Shown: positions 1 through 5,883 of the stretch, in pieces
Layout of the letters: every line of letters begins with the position of its first letter
How positions within the stretch are numbered: position 1 is the first letter of the stretch
From: Actinomycetota bacterium
Lineage (GTDB): Bacteria; Actinomycetota; Acidimicrobiia; Spongiisociales; UBA11373
Reading direction: 5' to 3'
Length of the DNA: 13,062 nt
Assembly: GCA_030688105.1 (NCBI GenBank)
Contig: JAUYIV010000307.1
Location: 1-13,062, forward strand
Notes under the pieces: model-generated
The model's database searches: none
Seen by the model: only the letters and a program-made list of their open reading frames with translations
Told to the model about the DNA's origin: nothing
Translations under genes and position numbers: made by a program

Positions 1-890
1 CCGATCAGAGTGTCCGCAGGCGATCCCGGCTCGCCCAAGGACTCGGTGTGCAGGGTGACCACGGCGACGGGGTGGTCCGCCTCGTCGGCGATCGCCCGTG
101 CCAGTGTCGAGGGTTCGGTGGTCTCGGCGAACACCGCCTGGATGTTCAGCTCGTCGATGACTGCGACCAGAGCGGCCAGCTCCTCTGATCCCGGTTCGGC
201 GAGGGTGGAGCCTCCCGGGATCACCACCCCGACCACCTCGAATCCATAGCGGGCGGCGAAGTACCCGAGCACCTCGTGGTTGGTCACCAGCAGCCGCCGA
301 TCGAGGGGAACGGCCGAAAGGAGGGCGTCGATCCGCTCGTGGGCGGTCTCGAGTTGGGCGGCGTAGGCGTCGGCGCCCGAATCCCAATCGACCGACGGGT
401 CGAAGTCGGCGAGTCGATCCGCGATCAGTCGAGCCGCCTGGGCCATCCGGATCGGATCCATCCAGACGTGGGGGTCGAGGTCGCCGTCTTCATCGGCGTG
501 GTCATCGAGTGGCTCGCCGTCGGCCACCTCGCCGAACGGCAGCGGATCGACCAGGTCGGCCACTTCCAGGATCACGGCCCCATCCCCGCGGGCGGCGTCG
601 ATGACATCCTCCAGACCTTCCTCGAGTCCGAGACCGTTGGCCACCACCAGGTCTGACTCGGTGATGAGCGCCGCCTGCCGGGAGGAGGGCTCGAAGTCGT
701 GGGGGTCGACCCCCAGGGGCATCAGGACCTCGACGCGGGCCAGGTCCCCGACGACGTTGTCGACGACGTCCCCGAGCAGGTTGGTGGTCACGACGACCAG
801 GGGGAGCTCCTCGCCGGCGGAGCCATCGTCGCCGCAGCTTGCCCCGGCGAGCGAGAGGAGAACGGCGAGGCTCATCAGGCGGCGGATCAT
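1..890 (-). CDS. Metal ABC transporter substrate-binding lipoprotein (TroA/ZnuA family), 3' end cut by window edge
   Basis: Reading the minus strand from the ATG at 890 gives 296 open codons running off the left edge. Residues 1-19 look like a lipoprotein signal: Arg-rich start, hydrophobic core, then a G-A-S-C lipobox with Cys19, followed by an acidic linker. The body matches the SBP_bac_9 family of Zn/Mn/Fe(II) receptors: the PHDFEPS motif with metal ligand His64, DPHVWMDP with His141, and a third likely ligand His205 in LVTNHEVLGYFA. Asp293, near the break, may be the fourth ligand. The usual His-rich loop before the second ligand is replaced by a short acidic stretch (about 121-140, one His), so zinc specificity cannot be assumed. 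It should deliver metal at the outer membrane face to an ABC permease. It is divergent from the Fur-like regulator with the metal box between them. A start at Met6 is also possible; no clear Shine-Dalgarno precedes either. Confidence 0.9.
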   Translation of the reverse strand, partial: MIRRLMSLAVLLSLAGASCGDDGSAGEELPLVVVTTNLLGDVVDNVVGDLARVEVLMPLGVDPHDFEPSSRQAALITESDLVVANGLGLEEGLEDVIDAARGDGAVILEVADLVDPLPFGEVADGEPLDDHADEDGDLDPHVWMDPIRMAQAARLIADRLADFDPSVDWDSGADAYAAQLETAHERIDALLSAVPLDRRLLVTNHEVLGYFAARYGFEVVGVVIPGGSTLAEPGSEELAALVAVIDELNIQAVFAETTEPSTLARAIADEADHPVAVVTLHTESLGEPGSPADTLI

Positions 891-905
891 GGGTTTCTCA
901 TCTGG

Positions 906-934
906 TTGACGACAATGAGAATCATTCCTATCCT
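906..934 (+). promoter_or_regulatory. Promoter of the Fur-like regulator / metal ATPase operon
   Basis: A near-consensus pair is visible: TTGACG at 906-911 (-35) and TATCCT at 929-934 (-10), separated by exactly 17 bases. The predicted start of transcription, about 941, leaves a leader of roughly 25 nt carrying AGGGG at 952-956 before the regulator's start codon. The metal box occupies the spacer. Confidence 0.65.
911..929. promoter_or_regulatory. Fur-family operator (Fur/Zur box)
   Basis: The core 914-926 is a perfect inverted repeat, AATGA-GAA-TCATT. The 19-base stretch matches the classical Fur box GATAATGATAATCATTATC at 14 of 19 positions by eye. It lies between the divergent binding-protein gene and the Fur-like gene and overlaps the spacer of the latter's promoter, so binding of metal-loaded regulator should block transcription of the regulator operon and probably of the lipoprotein too. 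Confidence 0.7.
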
Positions 935-965
935 AGCTTCCGCAAGTTACCAGGGGTTCGGCGTG

Positions 966-1400
966 ATGACAACCGTCGATCAGCGAGTCGAAGAACGGCT
1001 GTCGGGTCGGAGCGTGCGCTACACCCGGGCCCGCCGATTGGTCATCGGCGCGCTGGGTCGAGCGGAGGGCCCGCGGTCGGCGGCCGAGTTGCATGACGAT
1101 CTGGGACGCCAGGTGCCCGTCTCGTCCCTGTACCGGTCGCTGGGAGTCCTCGAGGAGGCCGGCGTGGTCGCCCCGCACCACGGTGCCCGCGGGGTCACCC
1201 GCTATGAGCTCGCCGAGTGGCTTGCCGGACACCACCATCACCTCGTCTGCGTGCAATGCGGCGCCATCGAGGACGTCATCGTGCCCAAGGGGAAGGAGGT
1301 CGGCATCAGGGAGCTCGTCGATACGCTGGCGCGCGACTCGGGGTTCATGCCTCTCGACCATGTCCTCGAGATCGAGGGGCGGTGTTCGCGATGCGCCTAG
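966..1400 (+). CDS. Fur-family metal-responsive transcriptional regulator (Fur/Zur type)
   Basis: This 144-residue protein has the family's normal length and order. It has an N-terminal winged helix (about 15-82, including SSLYRSLGVLEEAGVV, the recognition region, and a wing ending TRYEL). The HHHH run at 89-92 forms the metal-sensing hinge. Two CxxC pairs (Cys95/Cys98 and Cys140/Cys143) hold the structural zinc in the dimerisation domain. It should repress metal-uptake genes when metal is plentiful. The start is ATG 966 with AGGGG nine bases upstream; GTG 963, one codon earlier, is equally possible. Its stop overlaps the ATP-binding gene by ten bases, so the two are co-translated. A Fur-type box in its own promoter implies autoregulation. 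The neighbouring TroA/ZnuA receptor and the HHHH-CxxC arrangement fit Zur, but the metal cannot be read from sequence alone. Confidence 0.92.
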   Translation: MTTVDQRVEERLSGRSVRYTRARRLVIGALGRAEGPRSAAELHDDLGRQVPVSSLYRSLGVLEEAGVVAPHHGARGVTRYELAEWLAGHHHHLVCVQCGAIEDVIVPKGKEVGIRELVDTLARDSGFMPLDHVLEIEGRCSRCA

Positions 1401-2206
1401 CCGTCGACGCTCGGGATTTGTCAATTCGCTATGGCTCACGGGTCGCGGTCGCCGCCTCGACGTTCACCATTCCGGCCGGGGCATTCACGACGATCATCGG
1501 ACCCAACGGCTCGGGTAAGTCGACAGTGCTCAATGCCATCGCCGGCCTCGTCGAGCCCGCTTCCGGGACGCTCACCGTCGACGACGGAGGCCCCCGGGTC
1601 TCCTATGTGCTGCAATCGACGAAGCTCAACGAGGCCCTCCACGTGACGGTGCGCGAGGTGGTGACGATGGGCCGATACGCGACCACCGGGCCCTACGGCA
1701 GGCTTCGGGCAGGTGACCGGGAGGCAGTGGAGGCCGCCATCCAGCGGATGGATATCGGCGCTCTGGCCTATCGGCACCTACACGAGCTCTCCGGCGGGGA
1801 GCGTCAGCGGGTCTTTGTGGCCCAGGGGATCGCCCAGGACCACGACGTGCTCTTGCTGGATGAACCCTTGACGGGGCTCGACATCAATTCGGCGCACGCC
1901 ATCGAGGAGATGATCCACGAGGAGCAGGCGGCGGGCCGGACGGTGATCATGACCACCCACGACTTGGCCGAAGCCCGCGCCTCGGACTGGGTCCTTCTGC
2001 TGGCGGGGCGGGTGGTGGCCTCCGGCCCGCCGGCGGAGGTCCTCACCGTCGAGCATCTCGCCGAGGCCTACGGCCCCAGCCTGCTGCACGTGACCGAAGG
2101 GGGCTTCTTTCTCGACGACCCGGCCCATCAGCCCGTGCCGGGAAGGCACCTCCACCAGGAGCGGACGATCCACGCCGAACCACCGAGCGCCGATGAGCAT
2201 CGGTAG
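1391..2206 (+). CDS. Metal ABC transporter ATP-binding protein (ZnuC/MntB-like)
   Basis: This 271-residue stand-alone nucleotide-binding subunit energises metal import from the cytoplasmic side. Visible motifs in order are Walker A GPNGSGKS (37-44), Q-loop Gln75 in SYVLQSTKLN, signature LSGGE (133-137), Walker B VLLLDEP (153-159) and switch His190 in MTTHD. The sequence TVREVVTMGRYATTGPYGRL is typical of the zinc/manganese/iron-chelate group of importers. The start ATG lies inside the regulator's last codons (ATGCGCCTAG), giving a ten-base overlap, with GAGGGG eleven bases upstream as a likely ribosome site. The C-terminal 25-30 residues are a His/Pro-rich tail after the conserved domain that may be disordered. 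No membrane permease follows; the next 500 bases lack one, so it probably lies beyond the left edge next to the binding-protein gene, or elsewhere. Confidence 0.9.
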   Translation: MRLAVDARDLSIRYGSRVAVAASTFTIPAGAFTTIIGPNGSGKSTVLNAIAGLVEPASGTLTVDDGGPRVSYVLQSTKLNEALHVTVREVVTMGRYATTGPYGRLRAGDREAVEAAIQRMDIGALAYRHLHELSGGERQRVFVAQGIAQDHDVLLLDEPLTGLDINSAHAIEEMIHEEQAAGRTVIMTTHDLAEARASDWVLLLAGRVVASGPPAEVLTVEHLAEAYGPSLLHVTEGGFFLDDPAHQPVPGRHLHQERTIHAEPPSADEHR

Positions 2207-2249
2207 GTCGACGGCCCAAAGCCGACGGCCTTGTTCCCGACGTATTCGC

Positions 2250-2255
2250 TACCGT
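2250..2255 (+). promoter_or_regulatory. -10 element for a leaderless transcript
   Basis: TACCGT fits the actinobacterial TANNNT -10 pattern and is followed by exactly six bases and then ATG 2262, the spacing expected if transcription starts at the A of the start codon. No convincing -35 lies 17 bases upstream; TTGTTC at 2231-2236 is too close. The same TACCGT-N6-ATG layout precedes the 8-oxoguanine deaminase. Confidence 0.45.
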
Positions 2256-2261
2256 GCCGGC

Positions 2262-2408
2262 ATGCCCGAGTGCGCCGTCCCGCTCCCCTGTGACGCGACC
2301 GAGAAGGATGAGCCGTGTCGCCGCGCAGCGGTGCCGGGCACCCATCCCCGCCGCTGCGAGCGGCACCTCGCGTCCACGTCAACGCCGCAGACCTCGAAGG
2401 GCAGTTGA
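2262..2408 (+). CDS. Hypothetical Cys-rich small protein (48 aa), possible zinc-binding
   Basis: This short ORF is supported by a TACCGT -10 element six bases before its ATG (a leaderless start) and by about 85 percent G or C at third codon positions, although the background is also GC-rich. It has four cysteines (4, 10, 19, 31) and His34. The run C-x8-C-x11-C-x2-H, with basic residues around it (PCRRAA ... RRCERH), resembles tiny zinc-binding modules ending in CxxH, so metal binding is a reasonable guess. No signal peptide or membrane segment is seen. It lies 55 bases after the metal ATPase on the same strand, but its apparent promoter suggests separate transcription. I do not recognise a named family; the function is unknown and chance coding cannot be excluded. 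Confidence 0.45.
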   Translation: MPECAVPLPCDATEKDEPCRRAAVPGTHPRRCERHLASTSTPQTSKGS

Positions 2409-2420
2409 GTCGATGCGTCT

Positions 2421-2440
2421 CCCCCCGGTACCCCGGGGGG
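2421..2440. repeat. GC hairpin (8-bp stem)
   Basis: CCCCCCGG (2421-2428) pairs with CCGGGGGG (2433-2440) around a four-base TACC loop. It starts 13 bases after the stop of the small Cys-rich ORF, so it could serve as a transcription end, but no U-tract follows. Confidence 0.6.
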
Positions 2441-2456
2441 ATCACATGCCCCCTCC

Positions 2457-2496
2457 GGCCCTTCGGGCCACCTCCCCCGCCGAGGGCGGGGGAGGT
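2457..2496. repeat. Twin palindromes: 5-bp and 12-bp stems with 3-base loops
   Basis: GGCCC-TTC-GGGCC (2457-2469) is followed immediately by a perfect 12-bp stem with arms 2470-2481 and 2485-2496 (ACCTCCCCCGCC and its complement) around GAG. Paired palindromes like this resemble REP-type intergenic elements of high-GC bacteria. A related palindrome recurs at 2614-2636. Confidence 0.65.
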
Positions 2497-2613
2497 CGGG
2501 GGGAGGGGGGCGGCTGACCGTGCGGGCGAGTCTGGTCCCGTCTTGCAGACTGTCGTCGGGTCGCCCGCTGTCTCCGCTACCCCCTCTGTCTGCCGGGCTG
2601 CGCCCAGCATCCA

Positions 2614-2636
2614 CCTCCCCCGGAAGCCGGGGGAGG
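2614..2636. repeat. GC palindrome related to the one at 2470-2496
   Basis: CCTCCCCCGG (2614-2623) pairs with CCGGGGGAGG (2627-2636) around AAG. It shares the CCTCCCCCG arm with the upstream palindrome, suggesting two copies of one element about 140 bases apart. Confidence 0.6.
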
Positions 2637-2712
2637 ACGCACAGGTGGAGTCGGCCGTCGAGGGTCCTCACGCGGCGCTTGCCGCTTCTTGCCCATTGCC
2701 GAATGCCGCGGC

Positions 2713-4077
2713 TCAGCGCATCAGCTCGGCCGCCAACCGATTGTGCTGCTCCACCAGGCGGCCCTCGTCGATCGACCGGTGGTGGCAGTCCTCGACCACC
2801 GGTTCGCCTCCGACGTAGACGTGGCGCGCCGGCACCGGGGCACACATCAGTGCGGCCGCCACCGGGTCGTGGAGCGCACCCGAGAACTCGACCCGTCCCA
2901 GGTCGAGCGTAAAGAAGTCCGCCATCCGGCCCGGCTCGAGTGCTCCGATGTCATTGCGCCCAAGGACCTCGGCGCCGCCCCGGGTCGCCATCTCGAGGGC
3001 GGTCCTCGCCGACATCTGCGGTCCCTGGCCGATCTCGGGGGAGACGCTGAGCCTGCCCAGCAGCATGGCCTGCCGGGTCTCGGCGAGCAGATTCCCGGAG
3101 TCGTTGCTGGCCGAGCCATCCAGCCCCAGGCCGACGGGGACGCGGGATGCCAGATATCCGGCGATCGGCGCGATGCCGGATGCGAGGCGCATGTTCGACG
3201 ACGGGCAGTGGGCGACGCCTGTGCCAGTCTCGGCCATCCGGGTGATCTCGTCACTGTCGACGAACACCGCGTGGGCCAGCCACACGTCTTCGCCGAGCCA
3301 GTCAAGGCTCGCGGCATACTCCACGGGCCTCTTGCCGAACCGGTCGAGGGTGAATCGCTCCTCGTCCTTGGTCTCCGCAATGTGGGTGTGGAGCCGGACG
3401 CCCTTCTCCCGGGCGAGCGCTGCCGAGTCGCGCATCAGCTCTTCGGTCACGGTGAACGGGGAGCAGGGCGCCACCGCGATCTGGAGCATCGACCCCGTAC
3501 GCGGATCGTGGAAGGCGTCGATGACCCGTGCGGTGTCTTCGAGGATGGTGTCGTGGTCTTGCACCACCGAGTCCGGCGGCAGCCCCCCGTCCTTCTCACC
3601 GAGACTCATCGAACCGCGCGATGCGTGGAACCGGATGCCGACCGCTCGGGCGCCTTCCACCTGGTCGTCCACGCGCGATGCGTTCGGCCACAGGTACTGA
3701 TGGTCGAAACCGGTGGTGCAGCCCGACTTGACGAGTTCGAGCAGACCGACGGTCGTAGCCACCCGAACCGACGCGGGGTCGAGGTTCGCCCAGATCGGAT
3801 ACAGGCATCGCAACCAGTCGAACAGGGGCACGTCCTGGGCGCCGGGAACGGCCCTGGTGAGCGACTGGTAGAGGTGATGGTGGGAGTTGACCAGGCCGGG
3901 GAGCACCAGCATTCCCGCAGCGTCGAAGACCCGGTCGGCGGCACCGGGCAGCTCCTGCATGACGCCGACCGACTCGATCACGCCGTCCCGGGCGAAGAGC
4001 CCGCCACCGGTGATCTCGCGCCGCCCATCGTCCATGGTGACGAGCACGTAGGCGTTCTTCACGAGGAGGGTGGACAT
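2713..4077 (-). CDS. 8-oxoguanine deaminase (amidohydrolase superfamily)
   Basis: This 454-residue, full-length cytosolic metal hydrolase of the COG0402 deaminase group converts 8-oxoguanine to urate and ammonia, based on the family. The metal site is complete: the HxH pair His66/His68 in NSHHHLYQSLTRA, His232 with Glu235 in HTHIAET, His269 in WLAHAV, and Asp320 in GLGLDGSASND. Further stretches typical of the characterised Pseudomonas enzyme are PLFDWLRCLYPIWA (84-97), RGSMSLGEKDGGLPP (154-168), APCSPF (203-208) and HCPSSNMRLASGI (290-302). These favour 8-oxoguanine over guanine, cytosine or triazine substrates, although related N-heterocycles cannot be excluded. The start at 4077 has no ribosome site but sits six bases after a TACCGT -10 element, so the transcript is probably leaderless. 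It follows the ABC exporter pair on the same strand with a 33-base gap. Confidence 0.88.
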   Translation of the reverse strand: MSTLLVKNAYVLVTMDDGRREITGGGLFARDGVIESVGVMQELPGAADRVFDAAGMLVLPGLVNSHHHLYQSLTRAVPGAQDVPLFDWLRCLYPIWANLDPASVRVATTVGLLELVKSGCTTGFDHQYLWPNASRVDDQVEGARAVGIRFHASRGSMSLGEKDGGLPPDSVVQDHDTILEDTARVIDAFHDPRTGSMLQIAVAPCSPFTVTEELMRDSAALAREKGVRLHTHIAETKDEERFTLDRFGKRPVEYAASLDWLGEDVWLAHAVFVDSDEITRMAETGTGVAHCPSSNMRLASGIAPIAGYLASRVPVGLGLDGSASNDSGNLLAETRQAMLLGRLSVSPEIGQGPQMSARTALEMATRGGAEVLGRNDIGALEPGRMADFFTLDLGRVEFSGALHDPVAAALMCAPVPARHVYVGGEPVVEDCHHRSIDEGRLVEQHNRLAAELMR

Positions 4078-4083
4078 GAGGGG

Positions 4084-4089
4084 ACGGTA
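4084..4089 (-). promoter_or_regulatory. -10 element for leaderless 8-oxoguanine deaminase transcript
   Basis: On the minus strand TACCGT is followed by CCCCTC and then the ATG at 4077. The six-base spacing matches a leaderless start and equals that of the small ORF at 2262. The -35 region is weak. The deaminase may also be read through from the exporter operon upstream. Confidence 0.45.
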
Positions 4090-4110
4090 GTGATTTTCCC
4101 GTTGCCCGCC

Positions 4111-5883
4111 TCAGCCCTCCTCACCCTCCCAGAGGGCTCGGAACTCGGGGCTCGTCGCCAGGAGGTCGTTGAGGCGGCCGATGGCGGCCACCCGTCCCTG
4201 GTGCATCACCACGATCTGGTTGGCGCGTTGCAGCGCCGGGTGGCGGTGCGACACCACCAGGCTGGTGACCCCGGACCGCTCCCGGAAGAGCCGCTCCCAC
4301 AGGACCCGCTCCGTCTCCACGTCGAGGGCGCTCGAGACGTCGTCGAACACCAGCAGGTCGGGCCGGCGGACGAACATGCGCGCCGTGGCCGACCGCTGGA
4401 TCTGGCCGCCCGAGAGCCGCACACCCATTGGCCCGACGAGAGTGGCCAGCCCTTCGGGCATGTTCTCCACGTCGGGCTCCATGACCGCCGACGCCACCGC
4501 GTCTTTAACCTCTGTCTCGGGATCTCGACGCCCCATCAGCAGGTTCTCCATCAGCGTCATCGAGAACAGCCGAGGCACCTGTGGCGTGTACGCCGACCGG
4601 GGCGGGATGAAGAACTCCGCGGGCTGCTCGACCACCTCGTCGTTCCACAGCACGTCGCCGCGCTGAGGCTCGACGAGCCCGAGGATCGCCCTGAGCAGTG
4701 TCGTCTTGCCGGCGCCGACCCGGCCGGTGATCACCGTGAACGATCCCGCCGGCACCGCGAACGACACATCCTCGATCCCGTCGTCTGTGTCCGGGTAGTG
4801 GAAGGTGAGGTCGCGCACCTCAAGCACCTCGAGGGGCGCCAGGTGCGGCGGCACCACGTCGGGAGCCTCAAGATCGCCGGTCAGGTGGAGCGAGATCGGC
4901 TTGACCAGGCGCATCGGCGGTGCGTCGCCCATGAGCTCGACCATCCTCCCGAACGACACCGAGGCCTGCTGGTAGCGGGCGATGAACAGCCCGAGGAAGA
5001 AGCCGGCGTCGGTGACGAATCCGAGGAAGTATACGAACACGGCGAACTCGCCCACGGTGAACTCGCCGGTGCGCATCGCCCCGGCCGCCACGATCAGGAT
5101 GATCCCGGTGCCGACGTTGATCGTGTTCCAGAACAGCGACTCGAGCATCGCAGTGAGGACCTTGTCCTTGATGGCGGCGACCCGTCTCCGGTCGTTGAGC
5201 ATCCTGAAGTGAGCGATCATCGACGGCTCGGCTCCCGCCACCTTGATCGCCTGCACCGAACCAAAGGTCTCTCCGAGGGCCTCGGTGATCCGGCCGGTGG
5301 CGTGGCGGGACGCCTCGCGGTATCGCCTGATGCGGTGGCGGGCGATGGCGGCGAGGTAGACGACGGCGACGGACGGCCCGAACACCAGGGCGGTCAGCGT
5401 CCCATCGATTCCGACGAGGATCCACACCGCGAGCCCGGAGAACACGAACAGCCCGATCATGTCGACCGTCCACGAGAACGACTCGACGTTCTCGTCGACG
5501 TCGTCACGGAAGCGGCTTATCGCCTCGCCCGGGGACTCCTTCATCGACTGCGCCCCGGGCAGCTCGAAGATGCGCTCGAGCATGTTGCGCCGCATGAGCG
5601 TGCCGATGCGGAACATCAGGTGGGCGTCGTTCCACATCCCGAGGAACATCACCGCGATCCGTCCGACGGCGTAGACCACCACGAACATGACGAGGGTCGG
5701 CACGTTGAACCCGGCGGTGGCCTCCCCGGTGATCCGGTCGAAGAACGCCTTCGTGATGAGCGCAGGGATCATCGGCATCACCCAGATCGACGCCCAGGTG
5801 AGGACGTTCAGGAGGTAGCGGCCCCTTTGATACTTGATCAGGCCGAGCCCCAGTTGGGCCGTGGGGATGTCCTTGGCGATCAT
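4111..5883 (-). CDS. ABC exporter half-transporter, subunit with degenerate Walker B
   Basis: This 590-residue protein has an N-terminal type-1 exporter membrane domain with about six helices (near 23-43, 62-83, 138-158, 162-180, 248-268, 275-300). A C-terminal ATPase follows: Walker A GRVGAGKT (387-394), Q-loop YTPQVPRLF (432-440), canonical signature LSGGQ (490-494), Walker B LLVFDD (510-515) and switch His546. The residue after the Walker B Asp is Asp515 where the catalytic Glu is usual, so this subunit's own ATP site should be poorly hydrolytic. It overlaps the upstream exporter gene by four bases (ATGA) and has a strong GGAGGAG ribosome site eight bases before ATG 5883. The two subunits therefore very likely form a heterodimer that exports a lipid, peptide or drug; the substrate cannot be read from sequence. 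Confidence 0.93.
   Translation of the reverse strand: MIAKDIPTAQLGLGLIKYQRGRYLLNVLTWASIWVMPMIPALITKAFFDRITGEATAGFNVPTLVMFVVVYAVGRIAVMFLGMWNDAHLMFRIGTLMRRNMLERIFELPGAQSMKESPGEAISRFRDDVDENVESFSWTVDMIGLFVFSGLAVWILVGIDGTLTALVFGPSVAVVYLAAIARHRIRRYREASRHATGRITEALGETFGSVQAIKVAGAEPSMIAHFRMLNDRRRVAAIKDKVLTAMLESLFWNTINVGTGIILIVAAGAMRTGEFTVGEFAVFVYFLGFVTDAGFFLGLFIARYQQASVSFGRMVELMGDAPPMRLVKPISLHLTGDLEAPDVVPPHLAPLEVLEVRDLTFHYPDTDDGIEDVSFAVPAGSFTVITGRVGAGKTTLLRAILGLVEPQRGDVLWNDEVVEQPAEFFIPPRSAYTPQVPRLFSMTLMENLLMGRRDPETEVKDAVASAVMEPDVENMPEGLATLVGPMGVRLSGGQIQRSATARMFVRRPDLLVFDDVSSALDVETERVLWERLFRERSGVTSLVVSHRHPALQRANQIVVMHQGRVAAIGRLNDLLATSPEFRALWEGEEG

Larger units (their letters stand above)
2409..2712. 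other. Non-coding spacer between convergent genes, rich in GC hairpins
   Basis: No credible gene is seen here. The open frames are Arg/Pro-rich products of base composition. The stretch separates the plus-strand small ORF (ends 2408) from the minus-strand deaminase (ends 2713) and holds at least four inverted repeats, listed separately. They could act as terminators in either direction or be copies of a dispersed palindromic element; none is followed by a T-run. Confidence 0.6.

Noticed and set aside
699..965. Upstream extension of the Fur-like frame
   Set aside because: It overlaps the lipoprotein gene antisense and crosses the Fur-box promoter. Family length fits the start at 963/966.
1217..1390. 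N-terminal extension of the metal ATPase frame
   Set aside because: It is a shadow of the Fur-like gene. The ATPase fold starts at ATG 1391.
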